Source of the DNA: Clostridiales bacterium
GTDB lineage: Bacteria; Bacillota; Sulfobacillia; Sulfobacillales; Sulfobacillaceae
Assembly (NCBI GenBank): GCA_027365485.1
Contig: DAHXNH010000331.1
Location: 1-55,798, forward strand
Direction of reading: 5' to 3'
DNA: 55,798 nt
Shown here: piece after piece, positions 18,834 through 27,911 of the stretch
How the letters are laid out: each line of letters begins with the position of its first letter
How positions within the stretch are numbered: the first letter of the stretch is position 1
Program-made: the position numbers and the translations under genes
The notes under the pieces: model-generated
Database searches by the model: none
What the model was told of the DNA's origin: nothing
Seen by the model: only the letters and a program-made list of their open reading frames with translations

Positions 18834-19787
18834 CGCGATGAACCAGGAAGGTGGGGACAGGATAATCATTCGCATAGCGATGATCAGACTGGGATAAGTC
18901 CATCAGAACGGTGAATGGTATCCTGAGTCCCCTCAGGTGAAAAGCCGGGGCAATGAGCCTGGCCGAATGACCATCCAGCGGCCAGTAGCCGGTCGTGGAA
19001 AGCGAGAAATGCTTGCGCTGGTACGGTTGGGACTGAATGGCCGATTAGCCGCTGACCGGCTGACCGCAGAGAGAAGGGCCAAATGGGGCATTTGGGTGGG
19101 AAGCTAAGACTTGGAATGACACAAAGCAGGAGACTATCGCGCCCTTAGACGGCCATGGTGGACCGCGACCGATATGAAGGGGCCTTGATTGTGCGATGGC
19201 TTGGATGCGAGGCAAACACTAGCGGGATAGCGAATTCCCGTCGGTTGGGAGTATAGCCGCTTTATCACCGAGAAAACCGCCTTTCCCAAAGAGGCTCTCT
19301 TAAAGATTCTACCCAACGGCAGCGCCAATTTGCGCTGAGCCTACCCCATTTCTTTCCGACGCTGAGGCTCCAAAAAAGTGCTGACTCTCTTCGGAGCCGT
19401 GTCAAACTCCTTGGCGCGACGAGGGCGGCCGAGACGAGGGAAAGGCTGGAGTCAAACCGGAGCGCTAAGGAAAAGCTAAGTGGGAGGGCGCCCGAGCTGC
19501 GTTCTGAGCGCTATCTCTAACAGAAAGCGCTCCGTACTACCAAACTGCATGGACGAAAAACAGAGGCGTTCGGACTGAAAGAGGTCCCGGGAAGGGCTGG
19601 CGGATGAATCCAGCCGGTGAGTAGTTCGACTCAAATTGTGGTAGGGAGGCCAGGCTTTTGCTGACTAGGAGGCCCTGCCAGCTACACTGCCAACACGCAT
19701 GGTTAGCCAGGCTAACACCATCAAACGCGGATCCGAGTCTTTAGCGCCAAACACCTAGTGACTCCCCTAATTTGGTATGATAAACGG
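18834..19787 (+). other. Gene-free stretch between the IS607 relic and groES
   Basis: About 950 bases hold no frame I can support. The first 200 bases follow tnpB directly, where IS605/IS607 elements encode the TnpB guide RNA and carry the right end; several short GC-rich inverted repeats (for example around CCGGCCAGTAGCCGG at about 18981) would fit a decayed structured RNA but do not prove it. From about 19150 to 19650 weak protein-like frames appear on both strands, none intact. This is probably accumulated mobile-element debris. Confidence 0.4.
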
Positions 19788-19824
19788 GTTCGGTGGCCCG
19801 AAGGTCAACGACCGGAGACCGAAC
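19788..19824 (+). repeat. Inverted repeat upstream of the groES promoter
   Basis: GTTCGGT (19788-19794) and ACCGAAC (19818-19824) can form a 7-bp stem, with a second small stem GGTC/GACC inside the loop. It ends 26 bases before the -35 of groES. It is not a CIRCE element. It could be an operator or a terminator relic without a T run. Confidence 0.4.
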
Positions 19825-19850
19825 AGAAGCGACAAGAATCTGAAACCCGA

Positions 19851-19878
19851 TTGACAGACCCTGTAGACAGGTTATAAT
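19851..19878 (+). promoter_or_regulatory. Promoter of groES
   Basis: Perfect TTGACA (19851-19856) and perfect TATAAT (19873-19878) with a 16-base spacer make this the strongest consensus promoter in the window. The in-frame ATG at 19877 lies inside the -10 and so cannot be the groES start. No CIRCE repeat for HrcA is visible between promoter and gene. Confidence 0.9.
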
Positions 19879-19936
19879 GAGTGATGCTCCCAATTATGGG
19901 CTACTCTTGAATTGTTTGACTCGAGGAGGATACGGA

Positions 19937-20203
19937 ATGCAGGTGCAACCGTTAGGTGATCGTGTATTGGTAAAACTAGTTCAGGAACAAGAGAAGACTC
20001 AGGGGGGGATTTTTATCCCCGACACGGCAAAGGATCGGCCCCAGACTGGGTTGGTCGTTGCGGTGGGTGATGGTGAAGAAGTGAAGGTTAAGGCTGGGCA
20101 AAAGGTTTTGTTTGCCAAGTTTTCTGGAACGGAAATCAAGATTGACAACGAAGACCATTTGATTTTGGCCGTTGATGACGTTTTGGCAGTCGTAGAAGGC
20201 TAA
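19937..20203 (+). CDS. groES: Co-chaperonin GroES (Cpn10)
   Basis: GroES caps the GroEL folding chamber. The 88-residue product has the family start VQPLGDRVLVKLV, the mobile loop QEKTQGGIFIPDTAKDRP and the ending VDDVLAVVEG. ATG 19937 has GAGGAGG seven bases upstream. It has its own strong promoter. groEL does not follow: the next gene is valS behind its own T-box leader. The chaperonin pair is thus separated here, or this is an extra groES copy. Confidence 0.95.
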   Translation: MQVQPLGDRVLVKLVQEQEKTQGGIFIPDTAKDRPQTGLVVAVGDGEEVKVKAGQKVLFAKFSGTEIKIDNEDHLILAVDDVLAVVEG

Positions 20204-20221
20204 GAGTTACGACACACATAT

Positions 20222-20452
20222 AGAGCCTATCGCCGATGATTGGGATGAAGCCTTCGATCGTGTGGAAATAGCGAGCCGGGTTTGGTGAAAGCCGGTGCCA
20301 GCGTGAGGGCGGGTGAACCTGGAGGCGTTTGAATGTGAGTTCAAACGGTGGGGCCCGTTATCGCCTGGCAAGCCGGGGGAGATTTCTCTCGGAAATTAAG
20401 GTGGTACCGCGAAAACGACTTGTTTCGCCCTTATGGCAAACAAGTCGTTTTT
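20222..20452 (+). promoter_or_regulatory. T-box leader of valS
   Basis: The T-box sequence AAGGTGGTACCGCG lies at 20398-20411 and is followed by a terminator, the classic arrangement in which uncharged tRNA stabilises the antiterminator. Stem I elements are visible upstream (GAGCCGGG, GGTGAAAGCCGG, GGTGAA...TGGAGG and the later CCCGTTATCGCC). Context gives tRNA-Val as the effector. I could not place a valine specifier codon with confidence; the specifier region looks shorter than in the leuS leader. The 5' border is approximate. Confidence 0.88.
20415..20452 (+). terminator. T-box terminator before valS
   Basis: An 11-bp perfect stem ACGACTTGTTT/AAACAAGTCGT with a 12-base loop is followed by T residues. 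It is mutually exclusive with the antiterminator formed by the T-box sequence. Confidence 0.88.
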
Positions 20453-20569
20453 GTCGTTTCTGGATACTGCGTTCCGAATCGGGCGGTGAACCGGAAAACA
20501 CCGAGGAGCTAAGGCAGGAATCTAGTCCTTTGGCGGCCGAGCAAAACCACCCAGTGAAGGAGAGTCAAT

Positions 20570-23197
20570 ATGGCATTGGAACCGCGTTATCAGCCTGCCC
20601 AAGTAGAACCTAAATGGGACGCCTATTGGCGGGCTAAAGATCTGTTTACGCCGACTTACCAGCCGGATCGGCCTACGTTCAGCGTCGTGCTGCCTCCTCC
20701 CAATGTGACCGGCGTGCTTCATGTCGGCCACGCCTTAAATCATACCTGGCAAGATATTCTAGTTCGCTACCACCGAATGCGTGGCGATAACACGCTGTGG
20801 CTGCCGGGCAGCGACCATGCTGGCATCTCGACCCAGATCAAAGTGGAGGAAATGTTGCGTGCCCAGGGAGAGGATCGATTCAGCGTCGGCCGAAAGGCTT
20901 TTGTGGAAGCAATCTGGACCTGGAAAGACCAATACGGCGGCGAAATCTTGCGACAGTTGGCCCGTCTTGGCAACTCAGTGGATTGGACGCGTCTGCGGTT
21001 TACCCTGGACCCTCAATTGTCCCAGGCGGTGACGGAAGCTTTTGTTGAGCTCTATGACCAGGGGCTGATCTATCGAGGCTTTTATATGATTAATTGGTGT
21101 GTATCCTGTCGCACGGCCTTATCGGATATCGAAGTGGAGCATCAGGAACAAGCAGGGCAACTCACCTATATTCGTTATCCTTTCAGCGATGGCAGCGGAT
21201 TCATTACCGTCGCGACCACGCGGCCTGAAACCATGCTCGGCGACAGCGCAGTGGCGGTACATCCTGAGGATTCCCGCTATCGCCAGTGGGTGGGTCGGAC
21301 GGTGCGCCTTCCCTTAACCATGAGGGACATTCCGATTATTACCGATGCTGTGGTGGAGCTAGAGTTTGGCACCGGAGCGGTGAAGGTGACACCGGCCCAT
21401 GACCCCAACGACTTTGGCATCGGCCAACGCCATCAGTTGGAGTCCATCCAAGTGATAGCCGAAGACGGCACGATGACTGCGGCCGCCGGTGCGTATCGAG
21501 GGCTTGACCGTCTGGTGGCACGTCAGCGGGTGATCGAGGATTTGATGGCGACCGGAGCGATAGAGCGGCAAGAGCCTATCGTGCATGCCGTGGGTCACTG
21601 TGAAAAGTGCGACGCGGTCATCGAGCCCTTGGTATCCAGGCAATGGTTTGTTCGCATGAAACCATTGGCCGCACCGGCCATGGCCGCGGTCGATCGCGGA
21701 GTCGTCCATTTCACGCCCGCACGGTACGAAAAAATTTATCGCCACTGGTTGGAAAATATTCACGACTGGTGTATTTCTCGACAAATTTGGTGGGGCCATC
21801 CGATACCGGCCTATTACTGCACGTGTGGCCAAACGGTCGTATCGGCTACGGTGCCGGAGTCTTGTTCGGAGTGCGGCGGCGAGATGACTCAGGATCCTGA
21901 TGTGCTCGACACCTGGTTTTCGTCAGCGTTGTGGCCGTTTTCTACGATGGGTTGGCCGGAGGCCACGGAAGACTTGGAACGCTACTATCCGACCTCTGTG
22001 TTGTGCACAGGCTGGGATATTATTCCATTTTGGGTTTCCCGAATGATGATGCAAGGCATTCATTTTACTGGGCAGGCGCCTTTTCACACCGTGCTGATTA
22101 ATGGCTTGGTTAGAGACAGCCAAGGTCGCAAAATGTCCAAGTCTTTGGGCAATGGTGTGAACCCGGAGGACATGATTCAACGCTATGGCGCGGATGCGCT
22201 CAGAATGGCGTTAGTTTTGGGCAGTGCCCCAGGCAACGACATCCGCTTTTCGGAAGAGAAAGTGGAAGCGGCCATGCATTTTGCCAATAAGGTGTACAAT
22301 GCCGTTCGGTTTGTCCTGATGAATCTAGACGAAGACTTTGTCCCCGAGGCCGATTCCGTTCCTGAGCATCCCGCAGACCAGTGGATTAGCGCTCGTCTCA
22401 ACCGGGCGGTTGAGACGGTGTCGGGTTTCATCGATCAATACGAATTCGGTGAGGCCGGGCGCGCCATCTATGACTTCTTTTGGGATGAATTGTGCGACTG
22501 GTACATTGAATTGGCCAAAGTGCGGTTGCGCTCTGAACAAGCTTTGGATCGCGGGCCGGTACAACGCACTTTGGTCCGTGTGATCAAAAGGGCTTTGCAG
22601 CTTTTGCATCCCTTTATGCCGTTTGTGACCGAAGAATTGTGGCAGGCCTTGCCCGACCCCGGTCCAAGCATCATGATCGCGCCATGGCCCACTCCGGAAG
22701 AGTTAACACCGGGACCGGGAGAATGGACGGTGGAGCGTCTCATCACTTTGACCCGCACGATTCGAAACCTGAGAGCCGAAGTGAATTTACCGCCCGCTCA
22801 GAGCATTCAGCTGGAAGTGCTGGCGGACGATGCTAAAACCCTGGATGCCTGGGGGGAGATGACCTCCGAACTGCGAGTGTTGGCTAAAATTGAGACTTTG
22901 ACCCTGAACCTTAGCGGGCAAAAAGAACGACCGGGCCGAGCGATAGCGGGAGTGACGGAAGGGGGTTTGGTCTTCCTGCCCTTGCAGGGTGTGGTCGATC
23001 TCGACCGGGAGCGCGAACGCTTAGAAAAGTCGTTGGCCGGGACCCGACAGGAATTAGGACGGGTTCAAACTCGCTTACAAGACCCAAACTTTGTAGAGCG
23101 TGCCCCTGCGGATGTCGTCGAGTCTTCGCGGATGCGGGTGAATGAACTTCAGGCTCGACTGCGCCGTTTGGAGGAGCGGCTTGACGATCTGCGATGA
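20570..23197 (+). CDS. valS: Valine-tRNA ligase
   Basis: The enzyme charges tRNA-Val. The 875-residue class I synthetase has the HIGH-type motif HVGH at 51-54 in PPPNVTGVLHVGHALNH, a zinc-like CEKC and CSEC pair in the insertion, the editing-domain segment TTRPETMLGD, and KMSKS at 521-525. The C-terminal coiled coil (RERERLEKSLAGTRQELGRV...) is typical of ValRS and binds the tRNA corner. ATG 20570 follows GGAGAG. It is controlled by the T-box leader upstream. Its stop overlaps the folC start as ATGA. Confidence 0.97.
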   Translation: MALEPRYQPAQVEPKWDAYWRAKDLFTPTYQPDRPTFSVVLPPPNVTGVLHVGHALNHTWQDILVRYHRMRGDNTLWLPGSDHAGISTQIKVEEMLRAQGEDRFSVGRKAFVEAIWTWKDQYGGEILRQLARLGNSVDWTRLRFTLDPQLSQAVTEAFVELYDQGLIYRGFYMINWCVSCRTALSDIEVEHQEQAGQLTYIRYPFSDGSGFITVATTRPETMLGDSAVAVHPEDSRYRQWVGRTVRLPLTMRDIPIITDAVVELEFGTGAVKVTPAHDPNDFGIGQRHQLESIQVIAEDGTMTAAAGAYRGLDRLVARQRVIEDLMATGAIERQEPIVHAVGHCEKCDAVIEPLVSRQWFVRMKPLAAPAMAAVDRGVVHFTPARYEKIYRHWLENIHDWCISRQIWWGHPIPAYYCTCGQTVVSATVPESCSECGGEMTQDPDVLDTWFSSALWPFSTMGWPEATEDLERYYPTSVLCTGWDIIPFWVSRMMMQGIHFTGQAPFHTVLINGLVRDSQGRKMSKSLGNGVNPEDMIQRYGADALRMALVLGSAPGNDIRFSEEKVEAAMHFANKVYNAVRFVLMNLDEDFVPEADSVPEHPADQWISARLNRAVETVSGFIDQYEFGEAGRAIYDFFWDELCDWYIELAKVRLRSEQALDRGPVQRTLVRVIKRALQLLHPFMPFVTEELWQALPDPGPSIMIAPWPTPEELTPGPGEWTVERLITLTRTIRNLRAEVNLPPAQSIQLEVLADDAKTLDAWGEMTSELRVLAKIETLTLNLSGQKERPGRAIAGVTEGGLVFLPLQGVVDLDRERERLEKSLAGTRQELGRVQTRLQDPNFVERAPADVVESSRMRVNELQARLRRLEERLDDLR

Positions 23198-24441
23198 TTA
23201 GCTGGGAAGCGCACTTCGATCCCACGATTCGTCCCGGGTTGAAGCGAATCGCCCAACTGTTGGGGCGAATGGGAGATCCTCAACGGAAAATCCCGGTAGT
23301 GCATGTGGCCGGAACCAATGGCAAAGGTTCGACAGCGGCCATGATCGGGCAAGCCCTAGCGGGCAATGGTCATCGCGTGGGGATGACGGTTTCCCCCGAT
23401 TTGGGCCATCTGAACGAACGCGTGTTGCTCAACGGAATTGCCATCTCTGACTCGGAACTACGAGTCCTGATTGACGCCGTAGACCAAGCGGCTTCAGGCA
23501 TGGACGAAGTGCCGACGTTTTTTGAGGCAATGATTGCGGTCTCATTTCTGGCTTTCGAGCGTTGGCAAGCGGATATCGCCGTAGTCGAAGTGGGGCTTGG
23601 CGGCCGACTGGATGCGACCAACGTGGTGCCGACTCCGTTGCTCACGGTGATTACACCGATTCACTACGATCACATGGAGTATTTAGGGCGAGACATCCGC
23701 CAGATTGCCGGCGAGAAGGCGGGGATTCTGAAAGCCGGTTCGCACTTGGTGTTGGCGGTTCAGACCTATCCAGAGGCCGAACGAGTGGTTCTCGAGCGGG
23801 CGGCTGGGTTGGCTATCCCCGTCAGCCGGCCGCTGGGAGTGGCTCAGATCGACGGGTCAGGGGTGCGTTATCAAGATGAAGACGGCTTAGTCGTGCGCAC
23901 CGGACTCTTGGGGAACTATCAGGCGGAAAACTTGGCTACGGCTTGGACTGCCGTGCGCCAATTAGCCCGACTCGGTTGGATCTCGGACCTCGCCAGGGCC
24001 GGTGAAGAGATCGCCCAGACCCGCTGGCCGGGAAGGTTTCAAGTCATCGCGCGGTCTCCACTCTTAGTCATTGATGGGGCTCATAATCTCGAAGCGGTCC
24101 AAAAGCTGGCAGAAACGCTCGCGACCCATCCCTGGTCTCAGTACCGCTGGCACTTATTGTTTGCGGCGCTAAAAGATAAGCCAGCGGTGAGAATGCTTCG
24201 GATTCTGGCTCCGTTGATGGATTCGATGACCGTGACTCAGGTCCGAGGTCCGAGACGACTAGACCCCGCGACTTTGACCGATAGCTTGAAGGAATTTTCC
24301 TATACGGTGGTGGACGACCAAGCTCAAGCGTTTGCCCAGGCTTGGTCGTCCACCGAAGAGGATGCGAGCCGACAGGCGTTGTTGGTGACCGGGAGTCTAT
24401 CGTTTCTGGCCGAGTTGCGACAAGCAAAAATTATTCCATGA
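23194..24441 (+). CDS. folC: Folylpolyglutamate synthase / dihydrofolate synthase
   Basis: FolC adds glutamate to dihydropteroate and to folates using ATP. The 415-residue product has the P-loop VHVAGTNGKGST at about 37-47, the segment VVEVGLGGRLDATNVV with catalytic residues, ITPIHYDHMEYLG and the C-terminal domain with IDGAHNLEAV. The ATG overlaps the valS stop, so translation is coupled; the valS-folC pair is conserved in Firmicutes. Synthesis therefore falls under the valS T-box as well. Confidence 0.94.
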   Translation: MISWEAHFDPTIRPGLKRIAQLLGRMGDPQRKIPVVHVAGTNGKGSTAAMIGQALAGNGHRVGMTVSPDLGHLNERVLLNGIAISDSELRVLIDAVDQAASGMDEVPTFFEAMIAVSFLAFERWQADIAVVEVGLGGRLDATNVVPTPLLTVITPIHYDHMEYLGRDIRQIAGEKAGILKAGSHLVLAVQTYPEAERVVLERAAGLAIPVSRPLGVAQIDGSGVRYQDEDGLVVRTGLLGNYQAENLATAWTAVRQLARLGWISDLARAGEEIAQTRWPGRFQVIARSPLLVIDGAHNLEAVQKLAETLATHPWSQYRWHLLFAALKDKPAVRMLRILAPLMDSMTVTQVRGPRRLDPATLTDSLKEFSYTVVDDQAQAFAQAWSSTEEDASRQALLVTGSLSFLAELRQAKIIP

Positions 24442-24469
24442 AGTGGTCATATCTTCCATGTCGGAGCGA

Positions 24470-24498
24470 TTGCTCGAGCCTTAGAGACAAGGTATGCT
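24470..24498 (+). promoter_or_regulatory. Candidate promoter of the maf-radC-mre cluster
   Basis: TTGCTC (24470-24475) and TATGCT (24493-24498) are spaced by 17 bases in the 240-base gap after folC. A short palindrome, AAAACGG-G-CCGTTTT (24570-24584), lies between it and maf. Both hexamers are only fair matches. Confidence 0.4.
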
Positions 24499-24681
24499 AT
24501 TCATGCGTGACTTCGTCGGTTGCTATCCGATGGTGGTGTCTTGATACGCCAATAGATGATTAAATGTCGAAAACGGGCCGTTTTAGGTTCGAACCCGACA
24601 GTTTGATTGTTGGCATAACCGGCTGTCAGCGAGGAGCTTTAGCCGCATGCTTGGAATAGACCATCCCGTGGAGGGGAAGAT

Positions 24682-25284
24682 GTGCAGTATCCTTTTTCAG
24701 TGGTGTTAGCTAGTGCTTCACCCCGGCGGATCGCTCTGCTGCAGTCTATGGGAGTTGACGCCCTGGTCTATCCCGCGGATATTGATGAATCACCGCGAAA
24801 CGGCGAAGAGCCTGAGCGCTTGGTGCGAAGATTAGCGGCCACTAAGGCGATTACCAGTGCGTTAAGTCATCCCGAGGCGGTGGTGCTGGGGGCAGACACG
24901 GTGGTGGCGTTAGGCCAAAAAATTCTCGGTAAGCCCGGCGATGCGGAGGATGCGGCAGCAATGTTGGCGCAGCTTTCAGGGAAAAGCCATCAAGTGTATA
25001 CCGGGATGGCTGTCTATCGGCAGCGTTCGGGGATCGGCTTTGTTGATGTCGAGGTTGCTACCGTCACTTTTCGGACGTTGACGGGGGTGGAAATCGCGCG
25101 CTATGTCGACACCGGCGAGCCCATGGATAAAGCCGGGGCTTACGCGATTCAAGGCGGAGCGGGACCGTGGGTAAAAACCTTCGAAGGCAACCTGGAAACG
25201 GTGATTGGGTTGGCTACGGGTTCGGTGCGGTCTCTGTTTCACCGGTTTGCTAGGAGCCTCGAAGGAGCGGGGAGTCATGTCTGA
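24682..25284 (+). CDS. maf: Maf-like nucleotide pyrophosphatase
   Basis: Maf proteins hydrolyse non-canonical or regular nucleoside triphosphates (dTTP/UTP or m7GTP types) and are linked to septum and cell-shape genes. The 200-residue product has LASASPRR at 9-16, the KA motif (LAATKA) and VVLGADTVVALGQKILGKP with the catalytic aspartate. The GTG start at 24682 has GGAGGGG six bases upstream; the ATG that overlaps it at 24680 is out of frame. It overlaps radC by 8 bases. The maf-radC-mreBCD-minCD order is well known in Firmicutes. Confidence 0.93.
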   Translation: MQYPFSVVLASASPRRIALLQSMGVDALVYPADIDESPRNGEEPERLVRRLAATKAITSALSHPEAVVLGADTVVALGQKILGKPGDAEDAAAMLAQLSGKSHQVYTGMAVYRQRSGIGFVDVEVATVTFRTLTGVEIARYVDTGEPMDKAGAYAIQGGAGPWVKTFEGNLETVIGLATGSVRSLFHRFARSLEGAGSHV

Positions 25285-25951
25285 ACGCTTAAAGGAACTG
25301 CCTGCCGATGAGCGGCCGAGGGAGAGGCTTTTAACCCATGGGGTGGCTGCATTGGCCGATGCCGAGGTTTTGGCGATACTGCTGAGGACCGGAGCGGGAG
25401 GGTCTTCAGCCCTTAGTTTAGCTCGGAGTTTGTTGGCGGAGGGATGGGTGCGGCTTGGGAGCTTGACGGCCCCAGAGTTGAATCGCTATCGCGGAATGGG
25501 CCCGGCGAAAACGGCCACCGTGCTGGCAGCCATTGAAGTAGGGCGGCGGATGAACCGGCAACGGTCCTTAGAGGTGATCTCCGGACCTATGGATGTGGTG
25601 AACCTGGTCGATGATATGAGGTCTTTGAATCAAGAAGAGTTCCGGGTGATATTTTTGAATACCAAGCATCGTGCTTTGGCCGTAGAAACGGTTTTTCAAG
25701 GAGGCCTCGACAGTGTTGAGGTGTATCCGCGAGAGATCTTTCGCAGAGCGGTAGCTCGGTCGGCCTCGGCAATTATTGTGGTCCACAATCACCCTAGCGG
25801 CGAGCCGACACCGAGTGTGGCCGACCGTGGGTTAACTGACAGGCTGGAGGCGGCGGGCGACCTCTTGGGCATCCCCGTCTTAGACCATGTGATTTTGGGG
25901 CAGCGACACCACGTGAGCATCCACCAACAGCAGATTGCCGAGTTTAGTTAG
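25277..25951 (+). CDS. radC: RadC family JAMM-domain protein
   Basis: The 224-residue product has a helix-hairpin-helix region (NRYRGMGPAKTATVLAA) and a C-terminal JAMM/MPN+ metalloprotease-like core with HNHPSG, His170, His172 and Asp183 as predicted zinc ligands. Despite the name, a DNA-repair role is not supported for the family, and the true function is unknown. ATG 25277 overlaps the maf stop; AGGAGCGGGGAG precedes it. It belongs to the maf-mre transcription unit. Confidence 0.93.
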   Translation: MSERLKELPADERPRERLLTHGVAALADAEVLAILLRTGAGGSSALSLARSLLAEGWVRLGSLTAPELNRYRGMGPAKTATVLAAIEVGRRMNRQRSLEVISGPMDVVNLVDDMRSLNQEEFRVIFLNTKHRALAVETVFQGGLDSVEVYPREIFRRAVARSASAIIVVHNHPSGEPTPSVADRGLTDRLEAAGDLLGIPVLDHVILGQRHHVSIHQQQIAEFS

Positions 25952-25966
25952 GAGGATTTTAACAGC

Positions 25967-26995
25967 ATGCGGACGTTTTTTGGATCATTGACACGCGATA
26001 TGGGCATCGATTTGGGCACCGCCAATACCGTGGTGTTTGTCAAAGGCAAAGGGATTGTTCTACAAGAACCTTCGGTGGTGGCGGTCGATCAGATGAGCGG
26101 AGAGATCATCGCGGTCGGGCAAGAGGCCAAGCAAATGGTCGGGCGCACACCGGGAAATATTCGAGCCGTGCGTCCGCTTAAAGATGGTGTAATTGCTGAT
26201 TTTGACATTACCCAGGCGATGCTCAAATACTTTATTCAAAAGGCGGCGGCAAGTCGCCGGTTTTTGCACCCGTTAGTCTTGATTGCGGTGCCGTCAGGCG
26301 TTACCGGGGTGGAAGAACGAGCGGTGAAGGATGCTGCCGTGCAGGCGGGCGCTCGTGAGGCGTTGGTGATCGAAGAGCCCATGGCGGCGGCCATTGGCGC
26401 GGGTCTGCCGGTGAATGAACCGACCGGCAACATGATTGTGGACATTGGTGGCGGTACCTGCGAGGTAGCGATTATTTCCCTGGATGGCATCGTGACCGCC
26501 AAGTCAGTTCGGGTGGCCGGCGATGAGATGGACGAAGCGATCGTAAATCACATCAAGCGCACCTATAATATGATGATTGGCGAGCGTACGGCGGAAGGCA
26601 TCAAAATCACCATCGGCTCTGCCTATCCTCCTGATCACGAGGAGAGCATGGACGTTCGCGGCCGCGATTTGGTGACCGGATTGCCAAAAACGTTAAAGGT
26701 GAATGCGACCGAGATCCAACGCGCCTTGTCGGAGACGGTCAATGCGATCGTGGAAACCATTAAGGCTACGTTGGAAAAATCTCCGCCAGAATTGGCGGCT
26801 GACATTATGGACCGCGGGATTGTCATGACCGGTGGGGGGTCCTTGCTGAGGAATTTCGACCGATTAGTTAGTTCAGAGACGGGAATGCCGGTGCATCAGG
26901 CGGACGAACCGCTACTCACTGTGGTCCGGGGCAATGGCATCGTGTTAGAGGATGGGCCTCACTTAGAAGCCCTTCGGCGCAGGAATCGGCGTTAG
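25967..26995 (+). CDS. mreB: Rod shape-determining protein MreB
   Basis: MreB is the actin-like filament that guides lateral wall synthesis. The 342-residue product has the phosphate-1 motif DLGTANT at 15-21, phosphate-2 [10 protein letters not shown] near 160 and the adenosine motif MTGGGSLL near 290. TTAGGAGGA precedes ATG 25967. It is followed by mreC and mreD. Length and motifs are normal. Confidence 0.96.
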   Translation: MRTFFGSLTRDMGIDLGTANTVVFVKGKGIVLQEPSVVAVDQMSGEIIAVGQEAKQMVGRTPGNIRAVRPLKDGVIADFDITQAMLKYFIQKAAASRRFLHPLVLIAVPSGVTGVEERAVKDAAVQAGAREALVIEEPMAAAIGAGLPVNEPTGNMIVDIGGGTCEVAIISLDGIVTAKSVRVAGDEMDEAIVNHIKRTYNMMIGERTAEGIKITIGSAYPPDHEESMDVRGRDLVTGLPKTLKVNATEIQRALSETVNAIVETIKATLEKSPPELAADIMDRGIVMTGGGSLLRNFDRLVSSETGMPVHQADEPLLTVVRGNGIVLEDGPHLEALRRRNRR

Positions 26996-27041
26996 TTTTG
27001 AAACTAGCGGCCGTCTCAGCAGGCAGTAGGGAGGTTTCGGT

Positions 27042-27911
27042 TTGAGCGATTGGGGGCAGCGGCTTCGTCGGCTTTTGCTGGCAGCGGTGATTATTGCGTT
27101 GGTGGTGACCAGCATGAGCTTGACGGCAGCGCCTCGGGTGCGCGTGGTGCGGGTAAGCAACTGGCTGGCTAGTGCTGTTTCTCCGATTTCGTTCAGTCTG
27201 TCGTGGATCGGTGACAAGGTGGGAACGGTGGTCACTAGCGTGGGTCAATTATATACGTTGGAGAAAGAGAATAAAGCCCTTAAGAGCCAACTCCTCCAGT
27301 ATAATGCGATGAAACTGGAATTGACTGAGGTTTTGGATGACAACGGCCAATTGCGAAGCCTTCTTGGGTTAAAGCAAGCCTTGGGTGGGTGGACTTTAGT
27401 GTCAGCCAGTGTCATTTCACGCAGTCCGAGCACGTGGTTTGATACCGTCGTGGTGGACCAAGGCAGCAGTGCCGGTGTGGAGCCGGGGCAGTCGGTGATT
27501 GTGGCGCAAGGGGTGGTTGGCCGGGTGGTCGGGGTATCGCCCTCGACGGCCACAGTCATGTTGATTTTGGATCCTAAGTCCGGAGTGGGTGCGGTCGATG
27601 CTCGATCGCAGGCGGCTGGGGTGTTAAGTGGGAACGATCCCGTAACCGGGGATCTGACGTTCCAATTGTTTGCCCATCGTCCTGATGTCGAGCCTGGAGA
27701 TGCGGTAGTGACGTCTGGATACAGCCAATATTATCCGAAAGGCCTCTTGGTGGGGCAAGTAGTAAAGGTGGTTAAGACCCAATACGGGCTGACCGAGACC
27801 GCTACGGTGGTTCCGTCGGTGGACTTTAACAGTCTCGATCGGGTAATTATCGTGATTCATCATCCCAGCCAGACGGGACTTCCGCCTATCTTTGGGGGAG
27901 GGACGCGTTAA
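27042..27911 (+). CDS. mreC: Rod shape-determining protein MreC
   Basis: MreC links the cytoplasmic MreB filament to the extracellular wall synthesis machinery. The 289-residue product has an N-terminal membrane segment (about 10-32), a coiled coil (LEKENKALKSQLLQYNAM) and the beta-rich MreC domain with GVVGRVVGVSPSTATVMLILDPKSGV. TTG 27042 is the start, with TAGGGAGG seven bases upstream. Its last base is shared with the mreD start codon. Confidence 0.94.
   Translation: MSDWGQRLRRLLLAAVIIALVVTSMSLTAAPRVRVVRVSNWLASAVSPISFSLSWIGDKVGTVVTSVGQLYTLEKENKALKSQLLQYNAMKLELTEVLDDNGQLRSLLGLKQALGGWTLVSASVISRSPSTWFDTVVVDQGSSAGVEPGQSVIVAQGVVGRVVGVSPSTATVMLILDPKSGVGAVDARSQAAGVLSGNDPVTGDLTFQLFAHRPDVEPGDAVVTSGYSQYYPKGLLVGQVVKVVKTQYGLTETATVVPSVDFNSLDRVIIVIHHPSQTGLPPIFGGGTR

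Noticed and set aside
19190-19660. Relic of an IS1634- or IS4-type transposase (RRGRPRRGK in one frame)
   Set aside because: The resemblance covers only a few residues and needs several frame changes.
19876-19936. CIRCE operator or an earlier groES start
   Set aside because: No TTAGCACTC-N9-GAGTGCTAA pattern exists, and the upstream ATG lies in the -10 box.
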